DNA from: Phaseolus vulgaris
Taxonomy: Eukaryota; Streptophyta; Magnoliopsida; Fabales; Fabaceae
Length of the DNA: 64,000 nt
Reading direction: 5' to 3'
Assembly (NCBI RefSeq): GCF_000499845.2
Contig: NC_023758.2
Coordinates: forward strand, 33,050,816-33,114,815
Shown here: positions 35,380-46,380 of the stretch, in pieces
Layout of the letters: each line of letters begins with the position of its first letter
Numbering within the stretch: the stretch's first letter is position 1
Made by a program: the position numbers and the translations under genes
The notes under the pieces: generated by a model
What the model saw: only the letters and a program-made list of their open reading frames with translations
Told to the model about the DNA's origin: nothing
Databases searched by the model: none

Positions 35380-35800
35380 TAGGGATGGCAAGTGGGCGAG
35401 GCGAGTGCATTTTTCACTATCCTACAAAAGAAAAATTATTTCCATCCTCATCCTCATACCCAATGAGTATAAAATTTTGGTCTCATCCACATCCCTATCA
35501 AGTAACAAGTATATTTTCTCGCACCTACCTCCTTACCGTTTTAAATATTAATTAAATATTTCTTAACAAAAAATATCACAAAAAAATAAACATGATACTA
35601 GTAAGAATTCAATGTCAACCGAATATAAATGGTATTTTCTTTAATTTCAAATATCAAGAAATGAATTATAATTACATAAATATCAAATTAGAGTACCAAA
35701 TAACAATTGGATAAATGTTTAAATAATTATAGAAAAGAGTAAAAATGATCAAATGTGTTGATTTGATGAAATTGATGATTTCATTCTCCTGAAATATAAT
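35380..35800. repeat. hAT-like dispersed repeat
   Basis: Begins TAGGGATGGCAAGTGGGCG, resembling the TAGGGATGGCAA ends of plant hAT-related MITEs. It shares CCCAATGAGTATAAAATTTT ... GGTCTCATCCACATCCCTAT with a second copy at about 59213-59340. The other end was not found; a CCCACTTT-containing block near 36510-36590 may belong to the same element. Confidence 0.35.
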
Positions 35801-38555
35801 ACATCATTTGAACAAAATCACACAAAGAAAAAAAATGTGTAATCTAGGTTGTAATGAGAGGGAAAATACCTTGGATATGTAAGTAAACTTAGTGTATACT
35901 GAAGGAGTTGAATCCTTGAGAGAGAATGAACTTTTTTAGCAAAACAAAGGTTCTTCAAATGAAACAAAACTAAAGGTCAAAGTAAATAGAGAAGATAAGT
36001 TTCTTAGGTTATCTAATAAACTAAGGGTTTACAATTGAACACTTAAAATTGAGACTCAAACACTCTCATGTGAAAAAAAAATTAAACAATGAAAAAAATA
36101 TTAAAAAGAAGTATAAATAATCAAATTTGTGTACTAGAAACCATTTGATTCAAAGAAATTGAGGTTGTGTTTCTTGAAATGGAATACACCATTTAAATGA
36201 AATCACACGAAGGGAAAAAAATATGTAATTAATTTTGATAAGAAGGAAAATACCTTGAAGATCTGAGTGAACTTTATGAATTTTTAGCAAGTCAAACAAT
36301 TGAAAGGGAATAAAAATAATTGTGTAGTGAAAGAAAAAAAAAGGATTATGAAACTATGGACTAAAAAGAATAGTAAATATAAGTTTTTGTATGGTACTGA
36401 ATAGCTGTGATTTTTAGTAATTTAAAACAAGGATAAATATGGGGAAGGGGATGGGTATCGAGACAGGTATAGAAACACGAATAAGATAAATACTTACATA
36501 AACATTTCTTTCCACATACCCACTTTAAAAATTTGAGTATTATTCACACTCATATATGTTCCTAGTCAATGCTTGTCAAGTGAAGATGAGTATAGATGTT
36601 ATTCGTGATATATGATCTTGATTCAATGATTTTTGATGAATAGTTATAAGAAAATGTTTTTTCAGTACACAGTTTTTACAAACAAAATTCAATTTTTTTT
36701 CTCAATTGCAAAAAAGTATTGATTGAATTTGTATCTTAAAATGGAATTAACCTTAACTTTGAAATACAGATAATTTTAACCAACTAAAACAGAGAAAAAT
36801 GAAGTTTAATAATTTTTTAGTAAGCTAAAATAACATTTTAATCTAATAAAATCACTTAAAGAAGATATTTATAAGCTTAAATATTTTAGTCAGTTAAACA
36901 AATTTTTAAACGAATAAAATCTTTTAGCTTGAAAATCCAACAAGATAAAAAACATTTTAGCTTACTAAAAATATTTTTAATAAAATAAAATTAACTTAGA
37001 TTTTAAAAGATAGCTTTAAACACGTATTAAAGATATTTTTATCAAAATCAAGATCAAAGCATGTACACTTACTTGCTAATTAAAATTCAAGATCAACTCA
37101 TTACGGCTAAGTGGTTGGAGACATCAAATATCTTGAAACAAATTTGTTGAATCTTAAATCTCAATAAACTCTCCATATTTAATGATGACAACCACCCTTC
37201 TACTTGAGCATAATATAATTGTTCTGTTAAAGAGTTGTAATACTATAAATCAAGAAACAAACTTATCTCTTCCTTGGTTTTATCAAATTTGAGCATATTG
37301 AGTTTAGAAGTAAGAAAATCATTAAATAGTAATTGAATTGAATTTAGAAGAGAAAAAATAATTAGAGACTATATTAATTAAATTAGATATTATATGTTTT
37401 TTTTTATAGATAGTTCATTTGTCCTTTGTTCAATTATCAATTTTTGTCTTCTATTGACATCATTTAATTTTCAAATTTTTCTTTCTCATTCTAGTGTTGA
37501 TCTTTTATAACTTATATTTATATTTTTTAAGTTATTTATTAAAATGTGGAAAAATAATAAATATTAAAAAAAGTAATTATTTATATTTTTTTAATTAGAC
37601 AATTTTACTTTTTAATAAATAAAAAATATTTTATTTATTTACTTAAAAATAAATAATCAAATAATTTTTTATTATTTTAAAATAACTAAATAATTTCTTT
37701 TGTTAAATAAGGTTATACAATTTTTTAATATAATTTTTTGATAAAATTAAAGTAAAATAAAACTAAGTTAGTAAATAATAAGATAAACATATAAATGTAT
37801 TTATATATTAATTTCAGGTTGCAAACATAATTAAAATATAAATTAAATTAAAATTAAAATGCATTAAGATTCAATAATAAATTGTTACACAACTAAAAAT
37901 GCTTAATTTTATAATATTGTTTTAAAAATCATATTAAAAATGTATTAAAAAAATCAGTTTAATTTGGAAAAGAAATTTATATGAAATATACAAACTGATT
38001 ATTCAATTTAGTTTTATTTTAGTTAAATATAAAGTTTAATAAAATTAAATAACACTTTATAATTCAGTCTATATTTAAAGGGAGATCAACCCATGACATT
38101 AGGACATTCAGCCCCCTTTATATTATTATTATTTTTTTCTAAACCACAACTCTCCTTTTTCTACCATTAACATTCATGCAGTTATTTCTAATACAGCAAA
38201 ATTCTAACACACATGTTTTAGAAGAAAAATTGTTTGGTAAAGAGAACAGTGGATTATCTTAAGTATGGGAATTTGATATTTAGAAAATTTCACTTTTTCC
38301 TTCAATCATGAAACAATTTCAAATTCAATTCTAACACTCGGTTGAAATGTGCTGCAGATACATCTAGTTACGGTACTTTTTACTTCGCTGTTTTCAATGT
38401 CTCTTCTCAAGGCAACATGATAAGTGGCTTTTTGTATGAGCTGTGAAATTTGAATTTATTGAAAAAAAAAAAAAAAACTTTCATGTTAACTACTCCATGT
38501 GTGAGGAGAAGTGGTGGTGGTCAGTCTATTGGTGCTAAACCACCAAGGAGACTCT
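35801..38555. other. AT-rich intergenic region
   Basis: No gene recognised. Short GGGATGGGTATCGAGACAGG-type sequence near 36445 resembles the interior of the repeat at 35380. Otherwise long AT stretches and a poly-A run (38461-38476) just before the minisatellite. Confidence 0.5.
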
Positions 38556-38930
38556 CTGGTCGGGTCGGGCCGAACCGATGTCAAGCCGAGCAGGTCCTGA
38601 CCAATGTCGAGTCGAGTAGGCCCGAGCCGATGTCAAGTCAAGTGGGCTCGGGCCAATGTTGAGCCGAGCGGGCCTACGCTGATGTCGAGTCGTCCAGGTT
38701 CGGGCTGATATCGAGTCATCCGGGTCCGGACCGATGTCGAGTCGTTCGAGCTCGGACCGATATCGAGTCATCCGAGTCCGGTCCGATGAATAGTCGCCCG
38801 AGCCTGAACTGATGTCGAATCGTCCGAGTCGAGGCTGATGTCGAGTCGTCCTGGGTTGGGCGGATGTTGAGCCTTCCTGGCCCGGGCCGATATCTAGTCA
38901 TTCGGGCCCGGACCGATGTTTAGTTGTCAA
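38556..38930. repeat. GC-rich 26-bp minisatellite, about 14 units
   Basis: The GATGTC core (or a one-base variant) starts at 38577, 38603, 38629, 38655, 38681, 38707, 38733, 38759, 38785, 38811, 38837, 38863, 38889 and 38915: exactly 26 bp every time. The consensus is about GATGTCGAGTCGTCCGGG followed by TCCGGACC. Units differ by many substitutions yet there is no indel. It is very rich in CpG compared with its AT-rich surroundings. The period is not a multiple of three, so the short frames across it are not evidence of a protein. Confidence 0.95.
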
Positions 38931-39104
38931 TAAGTAACACAATATATTTATTTTGTAGCTATTTATCACTTTTATTTCAATATTGTGTTTTGTATACGGT
39001 GATTGTAAAAGGTAAATGTATAAGGAATATCATAATCTCACATCAATGTGTAAGAAATTTGTTATTTACAAATTGATGTGATTTGATTAGGAGATTCATT
39101 AAAT

Positions 39105-40138
39105 TGTGACACTTTAAGAATAAAGTAAGGAGGCTTAAGGAAACATCAATGGAGTTCAATGCCTTCCAAATGATGAACCAAACTCATGAACATGAGTGTC
39201 ATCTCCTTACACAACAATTGATAGACAAAACACACAAAACAACAACAATAGAACAAGATATGATGTGGAACTTAAAGGAAAGAAAGAACAAGATGTTTAA
39301 CCGATTAGAACAACAACTAAACACATTTGAACCGATTGAAATAAATAAGAACACAAACTACCGAATACGAAGAACAAACACAATTGACCGAATAGAATTT
39401 GTAGATTAGTTGCGGAAATGGAAATGGAGATGAAACAAGAAGTAACATATGTGGTTGTAGTCATGGAAGGGAAAAACACGCCACTTGGAGGTGATTGTTC
39501 TAAGATAAGTGCATGAATGCCGCCACTTGGAGCTTCCCAAACACTCACAAGATGAAGGAGAACAAGTCTCACACAATTCTCTCTCAATTTGAGTAGAGTA
39601 ACCTTTCTTAAAATTTCAATTCTGAATTTACAAGAGCATGGCACCTCTATTTATAGTGTGAGGGTGCTGAAATTTAGGTAGGAAAATTCAAATGAAACTC
39701 ATTTGAAATTGCTACAAAAAACAAGTCACATGGAAGGTGTGACTTCACATGGGAGGTGTGACTTGATTTCTTTCTTTGGTACCTCCTAAAACTATACCTA
39801 CACCTTCTTTTTATGTCACATGGAAGGTATGACTTATCTTTGTACATTAACACCCCTTATATCTATATCTACACCTTCCTTTTATGTTCTATTACAAATA
39901 CCAAAATGAAATTACAAATAAAGACATTCAATGATGCTCATCTCTTAAAGCCTTGGCCTTGCTCCTCATGGACTGGGCTTGGGCTTCTTGGACTTGGGCC
40001 TCATCTTTTAAAAAGACTTTAGATGTTTTGTCCCTTGTCCATTCCTCCTATTAATGAGGTCTTTATTTGCTTGTTGAGATGACCCTTCCTTCAAGTGCAG
40101 CATCATTGGTCATCTTCATGTATCTTTTATCCTCATCA
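39105..40138 (-). mobile_element. Second Ty3/gypsy 3' end (3' LTR plus short interior)
   Basis: Related to 15160-16112. Both share the CGCCACTTGGAG-like block, AATTTGAGTAGAGTAACCTT-like block, a reverse TATA box (GGCACCTCTATTTATAG, 39640-39656) and ATTACAAATAAAGA (39912-39925) in the interior. On the minus strand the LTR starts TGTTAATGTACAAAG at 39852 after a short purine tract (AAGGGG), and interior sequence runs from about 39853 to 40138. It contains tandem GTCACATGGAAGGT(G/A)TGACTT repeats (39726-39835). The left end (about 39105) is approximate. Confidence 0.55.
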
Positions 40139-42583
40139 ATGGACTAATAATGTTTATGTATAATATGATTATGATGAATAGAAATAATGTAAGTATATAT
40201 AAATATTCTTTATGTATACTATTTTATCAACATATTTAAAATAATATTTAAAAAATAATAGTTAAATGTTATTTAAAAAATACAGACACACATAATTATT
40301 ATATTTACATTTTTAATCTTTTATCATTTCTATAGGTGTATCTACTATTTCATATATATTTAAAAAATATGAATAGACATAAGTTTATAATAAATTAGAA
40401 TGTTAAATATAAATTTATTGTTATTTTAATAAATATAAATACAGCTATGATATTTTAAAGTATTTTTCTTTATATAATTATTTTTTATAAAATTTATTTT
40501 TATATAATAATACTTAAAATTATATTTAAAAAAGTTAGATATGTTTTTATAATTTGGATCAAAAGACTATTATTATAAAAGTATATATAATATCAGTGTC
40601 AAAATATCAACATCAACATAGTATCTCTTTCATTTAATAGAAATAATTAATTATAAATATAAAATTATGAACTATTTATAACATTTAAAGTAACCTTTCC
40701 GGATTTTTAATATTTATAAATACAGTTCTATAAATATTAATAATATATAATTAAAAACAAATAATCTATCTTTCAAACATTAATATAATTTATTTAACAA
40801 CTATTAAAATTAATACTTTTCAGAATACATGATTGTATGTTTCGTATTTTCATATAAAAATTTATAAAACAAAACTTGTTGAGATAAAATAAAATATTGG
40901 TAAAATAAATTATTTAAGTCTTTTCTATGCAACTTATTATTAAGAAAAAATAAGATACAAATAATTTTTTCAGCTATGAATTCCAACATACAATTTTAAT
41001 AATTAAGTAATTGTAAAAAAGTATATTAAAAAATTTAAATTTATAACACAATAAATATAATTATATTAAAGCAATTACATCATCTGTTTTATTCTCAAAA
41101 CTCACAAATCACTAATTTTGATTTATAACCTAAAATATAAAACTAAAATAAAGGAATATAATAATTAGAAAAAGAGAATAAGATTTGAAACTCCTATAAC
41201 TAATCCTAAGAAAACATTTATTTTCTAATTCCCTCCTTATGCTCCGCAACAATATCATATTGCAAGGTCAGAACGCAACCATCCTCTCCATCATCGATGT
41301 CCAAATCAACAATGACATAAAGATACTCTACAGAACTTATGGTGACGATCCAACCAAAGTGCTCCTTGTCATAGACCATTTATCATCACTCATTTTTTTC
41401 TTAATTTTTTTATAAATTTGTTTTGATTTTATGGAGATTGAACGAATGGTTAGGATTGGCCACGACGCACAACGCATGACGCGTGATCTCACAAATAAAG
41501 GCCCTAAAAGGAATCAGTGTCCTTAACGACGGCAACGTCTTGAATGGAAAAGAAGACAGTGACAACATCCAAGTATATGTGTTTGAATATCACAGGATAT
41601 TTTGCTTCTCTATCTTCTTCCTCTTCCTCTTCCGCCTGTACGAAAATGAAAAGCAAAGCAAAAGAAAAAAAAATGAGAAGCACTAAAAATTTGAACAATC
41701 GGAATTTAGAAACAATTTGCATTGATTGATTTAAACAGAATGAACAGTAATGACATTGGTTCAATAAGAAATACTTTTAATTGGTGAGAATGAAAAAATA
41801 AATTGAACTTTTGTGGATAGTGTCTTTTTTGCATTTTTTTTTCTCACCTCAACTTTTTTTTTTTTTTTTCAATCTCTCTTTTTCTAACAATTTTTTTTGT
41901 ATATTGCATCTTTGTCGGTTCTAGGAGTTAAATCAAACTAAGTTTCAATTCAAAGTTTAATTTAACTCATTTTTTTAAAATAAATATAATGCAAGTCTTT
42001 TTTTTAATTTTTAATTTATGTAAAATAATTATAAAACGATAAAATAATCAAAATAAAATAATAAATAAAATGTTGACATAAGAATAAAATAGGAAAAGAT
42101 TTATATAAACCTTACTGAGTAATTTTATTTAAATACATAAAATAGATATAGATACAGATGATACATTTTATATATACTACCTAATCTCCCATTTATAGAT
42201 ACATAAATTTTAGATATACTACCTAATCTCCCATTTATACGCACAAGATTTAATACTGATAATATAGCCAATTTAGTTTACACGGGGGACGGTGGCATTT
42301 CGGATGCTGAATTTGGATTGTTAGGATTACGCACTTTAAAAGGAATCACGAATTTTGCGCAGAAGGATAAGTGGTATGCAATGCAATGTTGAGTAAAATT
42401 ATTCATCACATTGATTTAAAAGAAGCAAAGATGAGGCATTTGTGACAACTTCAGTTGATCGGGGCTGGAAACTGGATGGTTCCAGCAAGTAAAGAGGCAT
42501 CAAACAAGGATAAAGTTTAAAAAATTAGCAATAGAAACAAAATGAAGAAATTGTAAGTAGAAACTGATAAAAAGATTATTCAC
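40139..42583. other. AT-rich intergenic region, downstream of SET gene
   Basis: Mostly AT-rich with no recognisable gene. A small ORF at 41218-41379 is listed separately. A near-repeat of ATATACTACCTAATCTCCCA occurs at about 42172-42235. A poly-T tract lies at 41851-41870. The part next to 42584 is the 3' flank of the SET-domain gene. Confidence 0.5.
41218..41379 (-). other. Small ORF, 53 codons, unknown
   Basis: ATG at 41379 to TAA at 41218. It reads MVYDKEHFGWIVTISSVEYL then YVIVDLDIDDGEDGCVLTLQ and YDIVAEHKEGIRK. The composition is protein-like (acidic, few low-complexity runs) and unlike the flanking AT-rich sequence. I recognise no family. It could be a small gene, an exon of a decayed gene or chance. 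Confidence 0.25.
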
Positions 42584-44152
42584 TTAATCACCAATGCAGA
42601 GTTGCAGAAGTGTCTTCATTGCTTGCTTTTTCACTACCTTCCCAAACACTTGTTTTGCTATCTTGAAAACTTTGTCCCTCTCTACAACTCCACTATTTTT
42701 CTTCAACTCCTCCATCAGCAACTTAAGCAACCTGTGATCCCCTCCCACCACATCAGTGATGCTATCAACCACAGCCTCCGCAGTAGGAATCCTCCTTCCC
42801 CACCTCTTCATGGCCCTTTCTGACCTATAAGCCTGAGAATACGCTTCCCAAAATGATGCCCTCAAATACCCTTTCTCCTTCCCCCTAACCTTCAACCTCT
42901 TCAATTGCTCCTCCAACTTGAACACCACACCCCCCACATCCATCCCTCTCTCAAGACCAATCTCAATCTCTCTTATTTCCTGTTTCGAGAACACTTCCCC
43001 CTCAAACCTACACCTCTTGCACTTGCAATGAATCCCCCAGTTCACAGACATCTCCTTCCTCTTGCTCAAACCACACAAAGGGTCAAAATAAGCAAAAGTG
43101 ACCTCCTCCCCAGCCTTCAAATCCTTTGAAGCATGAACCACCAAGTAGTCCCCAACATGCAACCTCCTTGCATTGGGACAACAAGAGTGGTTTATTAAGG
43201 AAGGGAGCAACCACAGCCCAACACCATAACAATCATTGCCCCTCCTCAACACATTGGCCGAGACAGCATCCTCAGTGAGAGAATTCACATCCAATATACC
43301 AACCAATTTAACCATATCAACAACAACTTCAACTTCACCATCCTTCTCCACAGTCTCAGGTCTAAAGAGACCCACATCAGGCACCTCAAGTTGATCCTCA
43401 TTCTCCCCACATGACAACCTATTAATCAAACCCCTTGTTCTGGGACACTTCCCAACAAACTCAAAAACCTTGTCAATGAAATTCTTCCACATTGCCAACT
43501 GTGCATCCTCAGTCAGATCCTGAACCCCTCCCATTATGATACTCCTTTCCATGGCAATTGCCTTGGTGACCAAGATCAACGACCCGGCATCAATATTCTT
43601 CGTTGCAAACAATCCTCTCCCACTGATCTCAGATCTTCTAATCTCCACGGCACCAATGTGCTCTGCAAGCTCTGGAACCTTCCCTCGAAACCCATTTGAA
43701 ACCCAATCCGAAAGATCCAAACACCCCGTTTTGGACAAAAGCTCCAAGCTTTTGCACCTCTCCAAGTACCCGCTCACGCTTTCAGCGTTCCCATCAAGCA
43801 TGGCAGTTCTGAAGCACTCAAGAGCGGAAGCATACCGGTTGAGGCAGAGCAAGATCTTACCTTTGCACAAAAGGGATTTCGAGTGCGTAGCATCGAGTTC
43901 CAAAGCGTGGTCACAGTCCTGAAGGGCGCAGTGGAAGTCCTTCAACTTGGACCTCGCTTCTGCGCGATTGCACAAGGCTATGCAGAGGGATCTGCGAAGC
44001 TTTTGGTTTGGGTGAGAATGGGAGAGCGTTTGGGTGCAGAGGGTTATGAAATGGGAATAGGCTTCGATCGAGGCATTCCATTCTTCTCTGATGAAAAGCT
44101 CTGTGGCTTTGGATCTGACTTGTTGCAACTGATCATCTTCTTCTGCTGCCAT
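42584..44152 (-). CDS. TPR and SET domain protein (methyltransferase-like)
   Basis: Single-exon 522-aa protein, complete. TPR-like helical repeats fill residues about 8-140 (LFIREEWNASIEAYSHFITL; ALCNRAEARSKLKDFHCALQ; GKILLCLNRYASALECFRTA). A split SET domain follows: SGRGLFATKNIDAG (about 177-190), NHSCCPNARR (321-330) and AGEEVTFAYFDPL (347-359), then a cysteine cluster CKCKRC (376-381) like a post-SET zinc site. These are S-adenosylmethionine-binding and catalytic parts of SMYD-like SET proteins, so lysine methylation is likely; the substrate is unknown. It looks like the plant family of Arabidopsis At1g33400 (often named methyltransferase FGSG_00040-like). The start is the ATG at 44152; the open frame extends two codons upstream only through TTG. 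GC content is much higher than in the surroundings, as expected of a conserved gene. Confidence 0.9.
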   Translation of the reverse strand: MAAEEDDQLQQVRSKATELFIREEWNASIEAYSHFITLCTQTLSHSHPNQKLRRSLCIALCNRAEARSKLKDFHCALQDCDHALELDATHSKSLLCKGKILLCLNRYASALECFRTAMLDGNAESVSGYLERCKSLELLSKTGCLDLSDWVSNGFRGKVPELAEHIGAVEIRRSEISGRGLFATKNIDAGSLILVTKAIAMERSIIMGGVQDLTEDAQLAMWKNFIDKVFEFVGKCPRTRGLINRLSCGENEDQLEVPDVGLFRPETVEKDGEVEVVVDMVKLVGILDVNSLTEDAVSANVLRRGNDCYGVGLWLLPSLINHSCCPNARRLHVGDYLVVHASKDLKAGEEVTFAYFDPLCGLSKRKEMSVNWGIHCKCKRCRFEGEVFSKQEIREIEIGLERGMDVGGVVFKLEEQLKRLKVRGKEKGYLRASFWEAYSQAYRSERAMKRWGRRIPTAEAVVDSITDVVGGDHRLLKLLMEELKKNSGVVERDKVFKIAKQVFGKVVKKQAMKTLLQLCIGD

Positions 44153-45089
44153 TTCCAACTCTGGCTTTTTGGTCTATCAACACCAACCCTTTTGCCTCTC
44201 TTTCAAATGGAGCTTCGCGTTTCAAAATTTTCCCCAATGTAACGGTCGTTTGATTTCACTTTATTATTTTTCTCTTTTTCTTTTCCCTCCTTAGCGTTTG
44301 GTATTGAAAAATGCAAACCAACCACATGATTCGTGAATATTTATTTATTTTTCAACGTTTTTAGTTGGTTCGCATTATCCTTTCCTTATCCTTATAGGCT
44401 ATAACATGTCGAAGCAAACTAATAACTCTCATTGGTTTAGGAAAATAAAATTGAAGGTGAGATCATTCTGTAAGTTATTTACTTCTGCTGTTCTCTTCTC
44501 TCTTATGTGTATTGGAGAAGATAACTAGCACTCATTAGATGATAATAATTGAATAGAAAGATTAAGATAACGAATCTCGACAGTTTTAAGGTAATTTTTT
44601 AAAATAATGCAAAATTATTAACATATATAATGTAGTGTTACCAATAAAATCAATTAACTTTCTTCCTGCAAGCGGATGGGTTAATGATTCTTATATTTAA
44701 GACGTAGCAATATTTAATATTTACTTCTTTTCCTTTTTAGGTGTTTGAATTTGAAAAACTTTTATTTTTATTTTTATGGTATAATTACCTTTTTATCTCT
44801 ATATTTATGTTCAATATTCAATTTATTATTGTATTTATTAAAAAATTCAATTTGGTCCTAACGTTTATTAAAATATATTTAAGTTGATCTTTCCTGTTAA
44901 CTTTGGACTAACAACGTTAATTATTTCTGACGTGACACAAATAAGTGCAAACATGGATTGTGATTTGTTGTACATGTAAGTTTCCTCCTCAACTGTCCCT
45001 TCACCCCACAACCTCCCACACGTGTTTCCCTCCCCAACTTGTCTCCATGCTCCGTTTCCTCTCCTCCATTAAGGTTGTATTGGTTGTTT
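44153..45089. other. Upstream region of SET gene plus dispersed repeat
   Basis: 44153 to about 44400 is the promoter side of the SET-domain gene; no clear TATA box is seen. About 44770-44945 carries a block (TTCAATTTGGTCCTAACGTT ... TTAATTATTTCTGACGTG) that I associate with a common legume dispersed repeat. A similar block in reverse occurs near 57530-57640. Confidence 0.4.
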
Positions 45090-45277
45090 ATAAGGGGTGG
45101 AACACGAATGGTTATGGGAGTGTAGACGCAGAGAGGTATCATGGGTCGGTGGAAGATAAACAATTTGTGCGATTTCGCGAGGTCTGGCCTTACTTATGGG
45201 CCTATCATGGCAACACATTCGTTGTCATTATTTTTGGAGAAATTGTTTCTAGTCCTTTCCTAGATCATATTCTCAAG
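45090..45277 (+). pseudogene. N-acetylglutamate synthase (NAGS) exon fragment
   Basis: Plus-strand frame reads [20 protein letters not shown], then [20 protein letters not shown], then [20 protein letters not shown] and K. The second half resembles the start of the amino-acid-kinase domain of plant NAGS, the first enzyme of arginine synthesis in plastids (FVRWFREAWPYLWAHRG.TFVVIISGEIV...PILK). One residue is missing in VR-FRE and the usual exon continuation (DIAFLHHLG) is absent. It ends at 45277 at what would be an exon border. No donor GT follows directly, so this is a lone fragment, probably moved here by a transposon. Identification is by memory of the family. Confidence 0.6.
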
Positions 45278-45362
45278 GCACGCATTTCAAATTTTATTTT
45301 CACATAACCATGATTGTTTTATTGTTAGCATTGCCTTTGATGCATTAACTACTAGTTATGCC

Positions 45363-46380
45363 CATTACAAGAAATTGTCCATTTACATACCGATTATTAT
45401 ATACGGATTCGAATTTGTATGTAAAGTGAACATTACATACAAATATTTACATACGGATTTAATTCAGTATGTAAATAAACATTACATATAGATTTTTTCA
45501 TATGTAAGAATAAAAGTGATTACATACGGATTTTTCCGTATATAAGAATAAAAGTGATTACATATGGATTTTTCCATATGTAAGTCAAAAGTGATTACAT
45601 ACAAATATTTACACACAGATTTAATTCAGTAAGTAAATAGATGTTACATACGAATTTTCCGTATGTAAGCCAAAAGTGATTACATACGGATTTAATCAGT
45701 ATGTAATTTTGGCCACTTGTGGAGGTATTTTTCGTGGGAGTATGGGGAAGTTTATTGGAACTTTCTCTGCGTTTCTTGACGTTCAAATTGCTTTGGTTGC
45801 TGAATTTTATGGAGTTATATATGCTTTGGAGGAAGCTCAAAAGTTGGGACTTACTAATGTTTGGCTGGAATGTGACTCTGCCTTGGTTTGTGTTGCGTTT
45901 ACTGCTAGGAAAAATGTTCCTTGGATGCTTCGTAATCGATGGAATACTTGTATTAATTACTGTGGAAAAATCAGGTTTAGGGTTACTCATATTTTTCGTG
46001 AATGGAATGCGTGTATTAATAAGTTGACTAATTTAGGATTTATTCCTAGAGAATCTTTTCATTAGTATAATAAGCTTCCATCTAGTCGGTTCTTAGAATT
46101 TTTTATTAATAGTTATAGTCTACCTATGTATCGTTTTTGTTAACATATGAGTTTTGGTCTAGTCCCCCCGTATTTTTGTATTTTCTTTCTTTTTCTTTTT
46201 TTAATAATATTTTTTCATGTGATGGCAAATGATTGTTGTTACTTGAGGTGTCAGCCTAGTTGAGATGTCAAGTATGCCTAACATGACATTTTTTCATAAG
46301 AAATCAATATGTAACTTTGGCGCCATGAAGCGGGAATAATTACATACGAATTGTATCCGTATATAAAGTATTACATACAT
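45363..46380 (+). mobile_element. CACTA-type element enclosing a LINE RNase H fragment
   Basis: Begins CATTACAAGAAATTGTCC (a degenerate CACTACAAGAAA end). It carries 350 bp of TTACATACGGATTT / ATCAGTATGTAA subterminal motifs in alternating orientation up to 45710. The same motif returns at 46338-46377 on the other side (TTACATACGAATTGTATCCG). Between lies an RNase H coding segment and LINE 3' tail (45711-46270). The motifs match those of the nested CACTA at 22353. A proper 3' terminus is not visible. Confidence 0.55.
45711..46143 (+). pseudogene. LINE RNase H (RVT_3) fragment
   Basis: Encodes ATCGGIFRGSMGKFIGTFSA, AEFYGVIYALEEAQKLGLTN and VWLECDSALVCVAF, the RNase H fold at the C-terminus of plant LINE polyproteins. 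The D of ECDSALV is a likely catalytic residue. The frame is open from the repeat on its left up to TAG at 46063-46065, then continues YNKLPSSRFLEFF ... SLPMYRFC to a final TAA. The tail after 46143 (TTTTTTAATAATATTTTTTC) looks like a LINE 3' end. A second, shorter copy of that tail occurs at about 46765-46830. Confidence 0.75.

Noticed and set aside
38450..38901. Open frames across the minisatellite (both strands)
   Set aside because: The 26-bp period forces repeating peptides in any frame; there is no start context or homology.
38556..38930. Regular 26-bp repeats suggesting a CRISPR array
   Set aside because: Units are contiguous without unique spacers, units diverge, and the context is plant nuclear DNA.
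44153..44158. Two extra N-terminal codons for the SET-domain gene
   Set aside because: That start would be TTG; the first ATG in frame is at 44152.
42602..44242. Plus-strand frames of 70-130 codons over the SET gene
   Set aside because: They are antisense shadows of a well-supported minus-strand gene.
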